From Helianthus annuus (Eukaryota; Streptophyta; Magnoliopsida; Asterales; Asteraceae): a stretch of 64,000 nucleotides of DNA. Of the stretch, positions 11,511 to 24,061 are shown piece after piece. The first letter of the stretch is position 1, and every line of letters begins with the position of its first letter. A model generated the notes under the pieces. That model searched no databases and was not told where the DNA came from. It saw only the letters and a program-made list of their open reading frames with translations. The position numbers and the translations under genes were made by a program. Where the stretch lies: assembly GCF_002127325.2 (NCBI RefSeq), contig NC_035448.2, forward strand, positions 129,905,678 to 129,969,677, written 5' to 3'.

Positions 11511-13020
11511 CGGTTCCACCCAGGAGACCCCCTTTTTTGTTATTTAACTTATTACAAGTTTCAGTTTGGTCCCTGCAGTTTGCGAATGTAATCTAACTGA
11601 GTTTTCTAACTCAGTTAATGGTCCCCTTTAGTAAATAACTTAACCTAGTTAGGTTTCAACTATGGTTTAATTAACCTAGTTAGCTAGTTTAACTAACTAA
11701 CCCTTTTTATAATCCCTTTTTATTTAAAATATTTATTTATTTAATTAATTAAAATATTTATTTATTTAATATTAATATATATTATACTTATTTGATTTAA
11801 CCCAAATTTTTGGTAATTTACCGAATTAACGCACGAACTCCCGATTTTTGTATGGTTTAAGGTAATCTCTTGGCAACGCTTGATTCAAGGACTGAGATTA
11901 GGATATATTTCAATTGTTTTTACGTGTTTGACATAGTTTAACGTGCTTTCAAGTGTTTTATCATACATAGAATTTAAACAAGTATATGATCAAAACAATG
12001 CATTTTTCATTATGATTCAAGTCTCGAAGTACAATTTGGGAATAAATAGGATACAATGAGAGTACAACTGACTGAAATTAGAAGGTACAACCCATAAAGC
12101 TATAAATAGAAAGATAAAAAATGCAGAGCGTTACAATGGATACGTGGAAGGATGTAGGTCGTTGAGTTTGCAAGGTTTTCTCAAAATCCAAGGTTTTCTA
12201 TGGAGCATTTCGCTATATATATATATATAGGGGACCGCTAAAATAAAAACCACCTCCAGTGGTAAGAACCGTGAGAATCACTCTTAACCAATCAGAATAT
12301 GCCAACTTAAAGGGTATATTGGTCATTTACCCGCTAGTGTCAAATCATTCTTCTCACTCCTCTGTCTTTCTATTAAAGTTGCAGACTTCACTTATCATCT
12401 CTCATTTATGTCCCTTCTCTCTATCTTCATTTCATATTTGAAGTTATAATAGGATTTCTATGTTCATCTTTCTCTCATCTCTCCCAAACCAGACATGAAA
12501 CTCGCCGGAGAAAACCTAACCGCCGGAGTAAACCATCACCGCCACCCTCCTTCAAAACCTAATCACCGGAGAAAACCATCACCGCTGCCCCCATTCGTCG
12601 CCCCCTTTCTTATCCCATATTCAATGAAGAGAAAGATCCGGATCCGCTAATACTTTGGATACAATAAAGACCCGGATTCAATGAAGACCCATATTCAATG
12701 AAGAGAAAGAGGACGGCGGCGGTGGTGGGATGCCGGCGGTGGGATGCATTTGAAGGGTGTTTCTCTCTCTGATAGGCTCTCTCTCTCTCTCTCTCCCATC
12801 TCTCTCTCACCGAGGTGAGAGAAAGAGAACGGCGGTGGGGAGGTGTTGGTGGGAGGTGGTGGGAGGTGGCGGAAGACGGTGATGGCGGTGGGGTGTTCGG
12901 GAGTCGGTGCTGATGCAGGTGGTTGGTGGGGGTCCAAAGGTTCGATATTGTTTCTGTTATTATTTGCAAGCTCACATTTTGTTTTTGAATGAGTTTTGAT
13001 TTTTGGGACTCATCCAGCCT

Positions 13021-13275
13021 GATGGGTCTGTACAGCATGTTTGTTTGATTATGTTTGCTGGGTTTTCCTTTGATTTGGGTATTCTATATGAAATGGGTGT
13101 TGGATGTTTATATTAGAGAGGCATGATTGTTTGATTATGTTTGCTGGCTTTTCCTTTGATTTGGGTATTCTACAGCATGTTTGTTTGATTATGTTTGCTG
13201 GGTTTTCCTTTGATTTGGGTATTCTATATGAAATGGGTGTTTGATTTTGGGTATTCTATATGAAATGGGTGTTGT
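13021..13275. repeat. Tandem duplications inside the MULE-like element
   Basis: A unit containing gtttgattatgtttgctggg, then ttttcctttgatttgggtat and tctatatgaaatgggtg, is present about three times with partial copies. Confidence 0.8.
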
Positions 13276-13552
13276 TTGATTATATTGGCAGTGATGATGC
13301 AAAAAAAAAAAAAACGCATATTTTGATGACGATGGCGCGGCAAGGATGGTGGAGGGTAGGTTTTTGAACGTGCAACCCCACTTTGCAGCCTCTAATTATT
13401 GGAAAATCTGAGCCAAACCCTATTTTTTTAGTTACACATTGTTTTGATGTTGTTGGTTTTTTATATTTTTCCCCTTAGTCGATGATGATAACAATCTATC
13501 TGAGACACCTACCAAGTTTGCGATTAATCGATGCGTTCGTTTTGCGTAAAAA

Positions 13553-14380
13553 AGTTTTTGTGGAAAAAAAAAAGTTAAATCGTAAACTTTTTAACGTTAA
13601 ACCGTAAACTTTTTAACGTAAAACCGTAAACTCTTTAACGTAAAAACGTAAAATGTAAAACGTAAAAACGTTAAACGTAAAAAGTTTTACGTAAAACGTA
13701 AAAATTTTAACGTAAAAGGTTTTACGTAAAACGTAAAATGTAAAAAGTTTTACGTAAAACGTAAAACCGTAAAACGTAAAAACGTAAAAAGTTTTACGTA
13801 AAACGTAAAGCGTAAAAAGTAAAACGTAAAAAGTTTTACGTAAAACGTAAAACGTAAAAAGTTTAACGTAAAACTTAAAACGTAAAAAGTCTAAAAAACG
13901 GGGCGTAAAACGGGTCGTAAAAAACGCACGTACAAAACGAGGGCGTAAAAAACGGCGTGTAAAAACGGGACGTAAAAAACGAGGCAAAAAACGGCGCGTA
14001 AAAACGGGACGTAAAACACGGCACGCTAAAAAACGGTGCGTAAAATCGGGAATAAAAACCCGCACGTAAAAACCCGGTCGCAAAAACGGCGTGGAAAAAA
14101 CGGGGCGTCAAAAAAACGTCGCGTAAAACGGGCCCTATAAACGACGCGTAAAAACGGGACGCTAAAACGGCGCATAAAAACGGGACGTAAAAAATGGGGC
14201 AAAAAAACGGCTTGTAAAAACGTGACGTAAAAAAGGGCGCGGCAAAAAATGGTGTGTAAAACTGGGCATAAAAACGGCACTTAAAAACCCGGTCGCAAAA
14301 ACGGCGTGAAAAAACGGAGCGTAAAACGAGTCGTAAAAAAACGCGCGTAAAAAACGGGTCGTAAAAAATGCGCGTAAAAT
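13553..14380. repeat. Minisatellite of acgtaaaa / acgggncgtaaaa units
   Basis: About 800 bp built from aaacgtaaaa and, to the right, aaaacgggacgtaaaaaacg variants. Minus-strand open frames through it are repetitive Phe/Arg/Tyr-rich translations and not genes. Confidence 0.85.
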
Positions 14381-14683
14381 TTTTTTATCAAAAAATCTGA
14401 TTTCAAAAAATGTTGTTTAATAAAAAAATCTGATTTTAGAAAAAAACAATTAATGCAAATAGGACAAAAATGTAATAATAAACAATAAAATTAATAAGAC
14501 AAAAAAACAAAATTACTTAAATACCCTTTTAGATTAAAATATTTAAGTCAGAATAAGATAAAAAGAATTTAATATTAGTTTTAACTACTTTTAATCTCAT
14601 CCATCAATTTTGAAGATCTAATGACCAGAAAGTGGTTCCCGCGGTCCTTACAACTTGAGGTGATTTTCATTTTAGCGGCCCCC

Positions 14684-14750
<67 letters not shown>
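14684..14750. repeat. (TA)n microsatellite
   Basis: About 33 TA dinucleotides directly flanking the MULE-like element. They were probably part of its target tract and later expanded. Confidence 0.9.
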
Positions 14751-14752
<2 letters not shown>

Positions 14753-15609
14753 GAGAGAGATCAAGTTTTTTATTTTAACTATCACCAACCCCCCACTATT
14801 TGGCCCCACAACCTACAACCTGCCACATGCCCCACTATCCTCTCATTTTTTCTTGTTCTTACATAAATATGGATCCAAAAAATGAGCTAGAAAAATGAGA
14901 CTCAAAATAAGGAAAAACACAAGAACTTGCCACATAGGCTTGAAAAACGTAAACATTCACCTTATTGGTGATGCTCTTAGGTTTCTTGGTTAACTGCCCT
15001 CATATGCATTGTATGTGAAGGTATTAGTGTCATTTCTCATTTCCCATATGTATTTTATATTAATTATTAATGTTTATATAACTCACCTTAGCTATCCCCA
15101 CCCCACCCCATCCCATCCCACCTCACTCTCATCTCTCTCTAGACTCTGTAACCACCGCCACCGCCACCACCACCATGGCTTCCGGCCAGCCATGGCGCCA
15201 CAAATAAAGCAGCTTAGTTTCGAAAATACGCCACTCCATTAAACCTTGACACCTTAGCACTTAGCAGCCAAGTGTAGTGTGGCCGACTTCCAACTGATTG
15301 TCCGAACAAAATAAAGTCTTCCTGGAAACTTAGCATACATGTTACTCTTGCTTGGCTAGAAAGAAAAAATAAATTGAAGAATATTGTATGGTCGGATATG
15401 ATGAGATGATGACCGGTGATGATGCGGCGATGATAGGCGGAGGTTACTGATGGCGGTATCAACAGTAATGGAAACGGGAACAGGAACGACAGATTGACTT
15501 CAAATCCTTAGAAATGCAATGTTACCTCGTATTTAAATATAAAAATGTTGTTTAAATAATGTTAATTGTAATATGTTTATTAAATAGGTATTCAATACTT
15601 ACAAAACAC
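14751..15609. other. No gene recognised
   Basis: Mixed sequence with C-rich (ccccaccccatccc) and ccaccgcc runs near 15100-15170. A short frame at 15175 that starts in a good context stops after ten codons. No exon of a known gene was seen. Confidence 0.5.
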
Positions 15610-16677
15610 ACGAGGGGCAATAGTGCCTGCCCCCTATTGGTTTAAATGGGCGGCAGAGTGAACAGTGTCAGGCAGTTGCCTCGCACTCTCTTATTGGCCA
15701 AACAAATTTACGATTTTATCCCGCTTTAAAGTTACGATTTTGCCATCAGTATAAAATTATGTTTTTGCACCCACTTAAAAATAAATTTACGCTTTTACTC
15801 CCAGCTAAAAATTTCGATTTTGCACTCGGTTTAAAATTACGATTTTGCCCCGTTTAAATTTACACTTTTGCCATTAGTTTTTTTCCTTAAAATTACGATT
15901 TTGCCATCAGTTCAAAATTATGTTTTTATCCCCACTTAAAAATAAATTTGTGCTTTTGCTCCCAGCTAAAAAATACAATTTTGCCCTCAGTTAAAAATTA
16001 CAATTTTGTCCCGTTTAAATTTACACTTTTACTATTAGTTTTTTTCCTTAAAATTACGATTTTGTTATCAGTTCAAAATTATGTTTTTACCCCCCACTTA
16101 AAAATACATGTACGCTTTTCCTCCTAGCTAAAAATTTCAATTTTGCTCTCGGTTAAAAATTACAATTTTGCCCCGTTTAAATCTAGAGTTTTGCCATTAG
16201 TTTTTTTTTCTCACAGCGAAGTTACGATTTTCCCCAACTTAAATTTACATTTTCTCCATCGTTTTTGTTTGTTTTCCTGGTTAAATTACAATTTTGCCCC
16301 CAGTGTAAATTTGCAGTCATGCCGGCAGGTGCCTGTCACTCCCCCATTGGTCCTTTTAATTTACGATTTCATCTCTGAATTAAAATTATCATCTCGCCCT
16401 CGGTTCAAATTTACGTTTTTCCAATCGTTTTATTTTTTTTAGCAAAACTATTAAAGTTTTTTGTTTTAATTGGTTTACTCCATTTAATTTTATTTTCGTG
16501 TCAAAGAGCTGCATAACACTCGCTCATTAGTCCTGAAAAATTACAGTTTTGCCCTGAGCCGAAAATTACGGTCTTATCATCGTTTTAGTTTTTTTCTAGC
16601 AAATTATAGTTGTGTTTTTTTAATTGATTGAGAATTATTCCGCCATCGCCCCGCAACGCGGGCGAAACATCAACTAG
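15610..16677 (+). mobile_element. Non-autonomous Helitron with internal minisatellite
   Basis: The 3' end carries a GC-rich hairpin (about 16647-16664, cgccccgcaacgcgggcg) followed 9 bp later by CTAG at the junction with T (16677/16678), the standard Helitron 3' terminus. A related element on the other strand at 51157-52030 shares the terminus, the ggcagttgcctcgcactc-like motif near the left end and the internal minisatellite. The 5' TC end is not fixed by eye, so the start is approximate. No Rep/helicase coding. Confidence 0.65.
15690..16440. repeat. Minisatellite of aaaattacgattttgccc-type units
   Basis: Units of 30-40 bp alternate aaatttacgcttttgc and aaaattacgattttgccc, many diverged. 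The array is part of the Helitron body and recurs in the copy at 51157. Confidence 0.8.
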
Positions 16678-17478
16678 TTCTTTACAAAAACGATAGATTG
16701 AGATTTAGTATTATATATAAATTCGCTATTAAAACTTTTACGACCCAAAGAAATTTTATTAACTTTTATTGAGTTTTTTCCCATATTAGTGTTGGTGGAA
16801 AAAGTATTTACCAAAATAGTGTTGTTAAAAAAGTATTTACCAAAATGGTGTTTTTAAAGATTTATTTGTTTCTCACTCCTAACCTTATTGGATAATGCCA
16901 TTCATTAGTAATTGTTAATCCTAGTATTAAGTCTGTACATAACTTATTTTTAATTTAAGAATCTTACTAAAAATGATTTTTTTTTTTAAATCTTACTTAA
17001 AAACATACTTTAAAGATCTAAAAATCTATATTTAATACAAAAACTACTACGTGTGATTCTAGTTATACCTTTATAATTATATATTTAATTAAAAATATAC
17101 AAATTACTTGAATCTAGATATATTCATTATTAAAATTCCTTTCGTTTATGATTTTTATATATATAACACAGAGGTGGTTTTTATTCACTCATACAAAAGC
17201 TTTTCTTTATTGTTATTTTTTTTCTATACATAACAGAGGTAGTTTTTATTCCCACATACAAAAGCTTTTCTTTATTATTATTTTTTTCAAAAAAAAATGT
17301 ATGTGAATTTATCTACATCTACAACATGTAATATTTAAAAATCTGAATGGTGTTTTGAGTAAAATATTTTGTAAGAATAACCGACATAAAAATTATGTAT
17401 TTCGTATGCGAACAAACAAATGAGTTGGTAGATGCGAATCTAATCCTTACCTCATTAGTTAATACATGTTATAAAGAA
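16678..17478. repeat. AT-rich non-coding DNA with a 62-bp tandem duplicate
   Basis: 17158-17222 and 17223-17287 are two copies of a unit containing aacagaggt(g/a)gtttttattc and acaaaagcttttctttatt. The stretch at 16768-16900 (gagttttttccc...atttaccaaaat) resembles an arm of the palindromic element at 44516 but has no visible partner arm. No gene. Confidence 0.5.
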
Positions 17479-17850
17479 AAAAATTAGCCAAGTGTTTTTT
17501 TTTAAAACTAGCTCGCTACCCCTTTTAAAAATAGAAGTTAACTATGCTAACTAACTATCCGCAATTCGTGCCATGCTCCCACGTTCTCCACAACGTCCAT
17601 TTTCAGTCAAACAGTTGCGAAATAACCGTGGAATATTCCTTAGTAACGTTGCCAAGACCAAGTCCAACTTGTTACTCCTGCAAAGCAATACAAAATTCGA
17701 AGTAAACAATCGTTAGTATAAGGATCCTTAGGGTGATCCATGATCCTGATCCTGAAGCACTTCTGCGGATCACTATCTGTCACAGAAGTAAGGATCACTA
17801 ATAAGATAACACATGAGGATCATAGATCATTAAAAAATCCTGCCCTAACA
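17479..17850 (-). repeat. Truncated 3' LTR of the old Tat element
   Basis: Matches 40577-40945 of the 5' LTR and ends (plus strand) cctgccctaaca. The part corresponding to 40229-40576 is missing, replaced by unrelated AT-rich DNA. Confidence 0.85.
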
Positions 17851-17863
17851 ATTGCCCCTAAAA
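17851..17863 (-). other. Purine tract of the old Tat element
   Basis: On the minus strand ttttaggggcaat directly precedes the 3' LTR. The young copy has ttttgggggcaat at the equivalent place. Confidence 0.7.
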
Positions 17864-18004
17864 TATAAGGAGTAATTATGTAACATATACGAGTTGTATT
17901 TTGTTGATCTTATCTGCAACTGACTAACGGATTTATAGCCGTTAATATCGAACTAGCCGTTACCCTTTTGACGTCACCGAAGTGACATGCTTGCAAGATC
18001 ATGA

Positions 18005-18015
18005 TTATAAATAAG
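18005..18015 (+). promoter_or_regulatory. TATA box of the opposite-strand gene (old copy)
   Basis: ttataaataag lies about 150 bp before the ATG at 18156. The young copy has ttataaatag at the same distance upstream of its own ATG, so the promoter position is conserved. Confidence 0.6.
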
Positions 18016-18155
18016 AGATAGAGATAGGGATCGATTAGCATTTAAACTCAAGAGAACTCCCTTTATATTCGTATTGGAAGATCAACCAGGTAATCCTCTT
18101 TCCTTCTTCTTTTCCTTTCTCTTACTCTGTTTTTCTTTCTTCACCACCGTCAAGT

Positions 18156-19745
18156 ATGATGCTCCGAAACTCTCCTGCCAAGGATCTCAAGAAGAACAGC
18201 CCTCTCAAAGGTCAAGGAATCATCAAATATTCCATAAAGGAACGCTGTTGTTTTTCTGATCCTCAGATCGATAGGATCCGCTATTGCTTCCCTGCGAATA
18301 CCGTATTTAAATCCTTCGATCCCACTGCCCTGAGCGATCACATTTCTGAAACATGGGTTGCCTTCCCTGATACTCTGTTCACCATAGGATACACCTATCC
18401 TTTCCCGGCCTTTACCCAGTCCTTCTTCTCTCTTACTGGCATCTCTTATATCCAAGCCATGCCGATGATCTGGAGGGTTTTGTATACCCTTAAAAGGATC
18501 ATTGAGCAGGAGGGGATTGACCTAGGAATGTCAGAGCTGGGCGAGATGTATGATCTCACTACCTTTGGATCCCACCGATACTTGTTCAAACGTAGACCTG
18601 GTGAAGAACACCCAATCTTTAAAGCCACCAAGAACGACACCAACTGGAAACGGCGTTTCTTCTTTGTCAGAAGAGATACTATCCCCAACGGAGAGGATCT
18701 ACCAAGAAAATGGGCCACCCATGGTAGGATAGAGGATCCCGAGAAGGATCACCAGACAGTCTCCTTTTGTATGAGGATCACTAACACCCTTTTGTTCTTT
18801 GTTATGCAGCTGTCACCGTCTCACACCTCAAACTGTCTCCTGCTGCCAAAGAGAGGCTTGCTGCCTTTAAAAGACTCAATCCTAAAATAAGATCATTCAA
18901 GACAACCACCTAGGATTCACAAGAGGTATCCTCAGGTTCTGTCACGATGTCAAGTAAGTATCCTGTTCAAAAATTCTAATAAACAGTTAAATATAAGTAG
19001 GATAAGGATACTTATCTTGTTTTGTTTGTGCAGGTGCTGGAAAATCCTCAAAGTTTGCCTCCAAATTCAGTGTCACTGATCTCGCCAATGTCAGATCCTC
19101 CAAGAAGAAGACTCCTGCTAGCCCAACTGCTTCAATCCCCAAGGCACCTTCCAAGGGAAGGGGAGGCAAGAAAAGGAAAGCCTCTGAAGTTGAGGATCTG
19201 CAAGGTCTGCCCCTGATCCGCCAACAATTCCTTGAGTACTTCAATGAGGTAAGGATCACTGTCCCTACTTGTATATCCTGCTTGTTTGAGGATCACCTGT
19301 TCTTGAACTATCCTTTATCCTCTTTGCAGAAATTTGCTGAGATTGAGGATTACGTGGGCAACGTTGAGGATCAGGATAGGAAGATTGCTGACCTCCAACA
19401 GGTTGCACTGCTTAAGGATCTCAAGATTGCCGACCTCCAGAAGGATCTCCAGAATGCCAAAAACGAGACGGCTAGGGTGCTGATCAATGCTGACTATGAA
19501 AAGCATGAGATCACCGAGGATGCCAAAGTCTCTGCCGCCATAGCGATGTACAAGACTAAACTGCAGATGGTCTTGGAAGCTCAGGATCCTGATTTTGACA
19601 GGATGTGGAAGGCTGGAAGGCAAGGTTGGATGAGCTGGACGATGAGGAGGAAGGTGAGGAGATCTTGACGATTGAGGCTGGAAGCAGTGGTAAGGATCAT
19701 GGTGGTGAAGCAAGTGGAGCTGGTGGTGATGTAGCGAAGGTGTAG
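18156..19745 (+). pseudogene. Opposite-strand gene of the old Tat element (broken)
   Basis: Four exons align with the intact gene at 32255-33850: 18156-18723, 18810-18953, 19034-19248 and 19330-19745. Donor and acceptor sites are GT-AG and the first two exon lengths (568 and 144) are identical to the young copy. Conserved features include SLTGISYIQAMPMIWRVLYT and WKRRFFFVRRD in exon 1, a KRK-rich stretch in exon 3 and a coiled coil in exon 4. It is disabled by an in-frame TAG in exon 2 (about 18912) and a frame loss near 19600. The family resembles the one named putative gypsy-type transposon protein in plant annotations. Molecular function is unknown. Confidence 0.8.
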
Positions 19746-21076
19746 GCTGCGTGATTGGGCAATGATGGACACTTCTAGACATAGCCGGAGCCCCCTTTTT
19801 TTATGGTAGTTTGTGTTGAACAATTGTCGGTTTGTACTTGAACAATAGTTTTAGGGTTAAGGATCCATGATCCTTTAGACAATAGGTAGGATTGCAAATG
19901 GTGGAGGGATCCTCTGTTTGGGGGATGAAGCCATTGTGATCCTGCCGCCTTTTAATTACCTGCATGCTAAGACCGCACAAACAATGGACACCCGTTGCCA
20001 ACCCATGTGGACGGGCCACGTTTTGCTGGTAGAAACGTGGGTTGACAATCTTGACAACTTTTGGTGGTTTAACCTCTGTTAATAAAATGACTTTAATCTT
20101 TTGTGGCTTATCTTGTGTCGTTATCCTTGTTTATCTTTTTAATTTTCAATACACTTGTCTAAATAAGAAATCTTGAATAAGTTAGATTGAAAATATTTAG
20201 GATATGATCCAGGATCAAATATCCTATAGTTAAAAAATCCCAAAAAGTAGTATATTTTTAAGGATCACAAGTTCAGTTGTCAAAATACAAGGGTTATTCA
20301 AATAAACAATGAACAAAATTAAAACAGTTAAGGATCATACCTGAGGATCCAAGTTAGGATCCTAACCCTTAATACCATAACCAGGATAACTATGAGACAA
20401 ACCTTAGAGAGAAGTAAGGATCAAGGATCCTTGGTTGTTTAACTTCAAAGACCTGAAATAGAACGTAACTTGGGACTAAGCCAATATAAGATAAAAGTTA
20501 GCAACTGGGGACAAGCCCAAGGATAACTGGGGATAAGCCCAAGGATAACTGGGGACAAGCCCAAGGATCGTTTGTAAACTGGAGTATGGCCCTAACTGGC
20601 GACTATCCAAACTTAGTGACATGAAGATGCCAAAACCTTAGCTAACGTGAAAACGTTAGAAACCTTAGGAACGGATGTTTGGTACGTCTACCATTATACG
20701 TAGGATCCTAGGTATAGCCAGTACAATGGAATTATCAGCCCCTAAAGCGAGTACTGGTCCCACTGCCATGAACTATACCAGGATCATCATGCGCTACAGG
20801 CGGAACTGGGGTCAAGCCCAAATAACTGGGGTCAAACCCAGTTGACTGGTTGCTTCTGTGGATAACCAACATTTTGCTAAGGATACCTGAACTTTCAAAA
20901 CTCAGAATCACGTGAGAAGCGGATAAAGGATGCAAGATCCTTATCCATAGGTGAGAAAGTAAGGGAATGAAATAGTTCAAAATTAGGGTGTTTACCACAG
21001 TAAGGATCATCGGTGCTTTAAGGATCCTTCAAGGATACCCATAATGTAAGGATCATCTGTTCTATGAGGATCCTGT
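19746..21076. repeat. Spacer between the opposite-strand gene and pol (old copy)
   Basis: Non-coding, rich in aaggatcc/ggatca words. Short direct repeats of aactgggga(t/c)aagcccaagg at about 20500-20570 match, in opposite orientation, the longer array at 31286-31470 of the young element. Confidence 0.7.
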
Positions 21077-24056
21077 TCACATGAAATATTTCTTCAAGTG
21101 GACAGCATTCCAAGCTCTTGGTAGCAAATCACCTTCCATGGTCAGCAATCGATATGCCCCCTTTCCTGCCTCAGCTTCAATCAAATAAGGGCCTTCCCAT
21201 TTTGGTGCCAATTTTCCATCAGCAGGATTGGTGGTATTCTGAAATGCTTTCCTTAACACCATATCACCAATTTGAAACTTCCTGATCCTGACATTTTTGT
21301 TGTAAACACCAGCCATTCTTTGTTGATAACTGGCCATCCTTACCCTAGCCATAACCCTGATTTCTTCAATAGTATCCAGGTCTTGAACCAAGTTCTCATC
21401 ATTTTCCTCAGGATCACGGATACTTGTTCTAGCAGTTGGAACCACCATTTCTGTAGGGATCACTGATTCAGCCCCAAATACCAAAGAGAATGGAGTCTGG
21501 CCTGTAGCATTCTTGGGGGTTGTCCTATCAGCCCAAAGCACATAAGGTAGTTCTTCTGCCCATTTCCCTTTTTTGGATCCAAGCTTCTTCTTCAAATTGT
21601 TGATGATGATCTTGTTGGATGATTCTGCCTGACCATTAGCTTGTGGGTGGACTGGTGTTAATGTTATCATCTTAATCCCCCAGCTGTCACAAAAGTTAGT
21701 AGTTCTGCCCCCAATAAATTGGGAACCATTATCACATATAATTTCAGAAGGGATACCAAATCTAGTAATAATATTTATTTTAATGAAGGATATCACTTCC
21801 TTTTCTCTGACTTGGGCAAAAGCTTCAGCCTCTATCCACTTGGAGAAGTAATCAGTCATAGCAAGCATGAACACTTTTCCACCAGGTGCCTTAGGGAGCT
21901 TACCAACTATATCCATACCCCATCTCATAAATGGCCAAGAGGAGGATATAGGATGCAAGAATTCGGCCGGTTGATTAAGGATATTGCTGTGTCTCTGACA
22001 AGGATCGCACTTCTTAGCATACTCCACAGCATCTCTTTTCATAGTTGGCCAATAGTATCCTGTCCTCAGGATCCTTGAGAATAATGCCCTGCCCCCAGTG
22101 TGGTTTCCACAATCTCCTTCATGGAAGTCTTTTAAAACTTCTTGGATTTCAGGATCCTCAATGCATCTTAAATATGGTCCTGCAAGAGATCGCTTATACA
22201 ACATATTATTTAAAATTGTGAATTGAGATACCTTAACTTTGAAAGCTCTAGGGTTTTCTCTGTAGGAATCTCTCCATATTGTAAGTATCTCATGATTGGC
22301 AGGATCCATGATCCTGATCCTGAATGGGATCGAGTATCCTCACTGGGGATTATTGCGGAATCCTCTTCTATTTCCATGGCCACATGATCCTCGATGGCAG
22401 GAGCCAGGATATGGATAATGGGGATACTTATATCCTCCGGAATCTTCAAAGATGATCCTAGATTAGCCAATGCATCAGCTTCTGTATTTTCTTCCCTTTG
22501 TACCTGTGTCAAACTAAAGGAAACAAAAGAGAGTGCCAATTCTTTGACTATCTCTAAATATTTGGTTAGTTTTTCACCTTTAACAACATAGGATCCATTA
22601 AAGTGATTAGTGATTAGCAATGAATCTACATGTACCTCAAGATACCTGATCCCCATATGCTTAGCAATTTGCAAACCAGCTATCAAGGCTTCATATTCAG
22701 CCTCATTGTTAGTGGTTTGGAACTCACAAGCTATAGAGTGGGGTATTATGTCCCCCTGTGGCGATTTTAGTAGTATTCCAAGCCCTGTGCCTTTGACATT
22801 TGAGGATCCATCAGTATAGAGTATCCAAGGATCCTTGGTCTCTTCTAGGTGCTGGACTTCCAATTCAGCTTCCTTTTGCAAATCACTACTGAAATCTGCC
22901 ACAAAATCAGCTAATGCTTGAGATTTAATGGCTGTCCTAGGCTCATATCTTATATCATATGCACTAAGCTTCACTGCCCACTTAGCCATCCTTCCTGACA
23001 TTTCAGGTTTCCTGAGGACATTCTTAATTGGAAAATTAGTTTTAACAATAATAGCATGAGTTTCAAAATAATGTCTTAATTTAGTAGATGCCATAATTAA
23101 AGCAAGGATAAGCTTTTCTAGGTGTGAATACCTGGATTCGGCATCAAGTAAACTCTTACTTACATAATAGACAGGATGTTGTGTACTTTCGTGATCCTTA
23201 ACAAGGACTGCACTTACTACTTTTAAGGATACTGCAAGATATAAGGATAGCACATCTCCTTTTTCTGGTTTCATCAAGGCCGGGGCTGAGGATAGGTAAT
23301 CCTTGAGAGCTTTTAAGGCACTTTCATGCTTCTCAGTCCACTCAAATTTCTTGTTCTTCCTTAGGATATCATAGAATTCCTTGCATTTCTCTGAGGATTT
23401 GGATATAAATCTGTTCAAAGCTGCGATCCTGCCTGTTAGCCTTTGGACATCCTTAGCATTGGCAGGAGATTTGATATTCACTAAAGCTTTGATTTGTTCC
23501 GAGCTGGCTTCAATACCTCTTTTTTGTCACCATATATCCTAAGAATTTATCTGCTTTAACACCAAAGTGACATTTTGAAGGATTAAGTTTCATATTATAT
23601 TTGTCAAGGATATCGAATGCTTCCTCCAAGTCCCTTAGGTGATCCTCAGCCTTTCTGGATTTTACCACCATATCATCTATGTAAACCTCCATAGTTTGTC
23701 CAATCTGATCCTTGAACATCATATTTACCAGCCTTTGATAAGTTGCACCTGCATTCCTTAGTCCAAATGGCATAGCAATATAACAATATATACCGGTTGG
23801 AGTCATAAAGGCCGTATCCTCTTGATCAGATGGTTCCATCTGAATTTGTTGAAATTCAGATGAAGCATCCATAAAAGTCAACAGTTCATGACCCGCCGTT
23901 GCATCCACCATGGAGTCAATGTGGGGTAATGGGAAAGGATCCTTGGGACATGCCTTATTTAAATCTGTGAAATCGACACATACCCTCCACTTTCCATTTT
24001 TCTTTTGAACAACAACCACATTGGCCAACCATCTTGGATACTTGACCTCTCTAATC
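21077..24056 (-). pseudogene. pol of the old Tat element, C-terminal part (RT-RNase H-integrase)
   Basis: Homologous almost throughout to 27813-30779 of the young element. RT with YIDD, both RNase H domains and integrase with its H/C zinc residues and catalytic D, D, E can all be followed. Two frame breaks are visible: one extra base in an A-run near 23522 just after RT, and one lost base near 22260 between the second RNase H and integrase. The N-terminal piece lies at 34900-35226, separated by the insertion of the young element. Not translatable as one protein. Confidence 0.88.
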
Positions 24057-24061
24057 ATACC

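Larger units (their letters stand above)
1969..12135 (-). mobile_element. Solo LTR (Ty3/gypsy type), split by a nested retrotransposon
   Basis: The left edge reads tgtcacaccccaaccgatgg and the right edge gcagagcgttaca, the reverse complement of an LTR of form TGTAACG...GTGTGACA. The flanking 5-bp direct repeat atgga (1964-1968 and 12136-12140) marks the original integration. Removing the nested element 3379-10887 and one TSD leaves about 2.65 kb (1969-3378 plus 10893-12135). No internal domain or second LTR accompanies it, so it is a solo LTR left by LTR-LTR recombination. Its ends resemble those of the nested element and of the LTR at 63041, so these are probably related families. Confidence 0.85.
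12230..14683. mobile_element. MULE-like DNA transposon, non-autonomous, in a TA tract
   Basis: Left terminus ggggaccgctaaaataaaaa and right terminus (read inward) gggggccgctaaaatgaaaa form imperfect inverted repeats that can be followed for about 50 bp. Flanks are atatatata (12221-12229) and gtatatata (14684-14692), consistent with a 9-bp TSD in a TA microsatellite with one mismatch. There is no transposase. Inside are GC-rich sequence with ctctct runs (12480-12930), a tandem duplication (13021-13275) and a large ttttacg-type minisatellite (13553-14380). The superfamily call rests on TIR length and TSD size. Confidence 0.65.

Noticed and set aside
13613..14280. Long minus-strand open frames rich in Phe, Tyr and Arg
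   Set aside because: They are translations of the ttttacg minisatellite in several frames at once, with no start context or domain.
21719..22078. Plus-strand frame of 119 codons
   Set aside because: Shadow of the integrase region on the minus strand.
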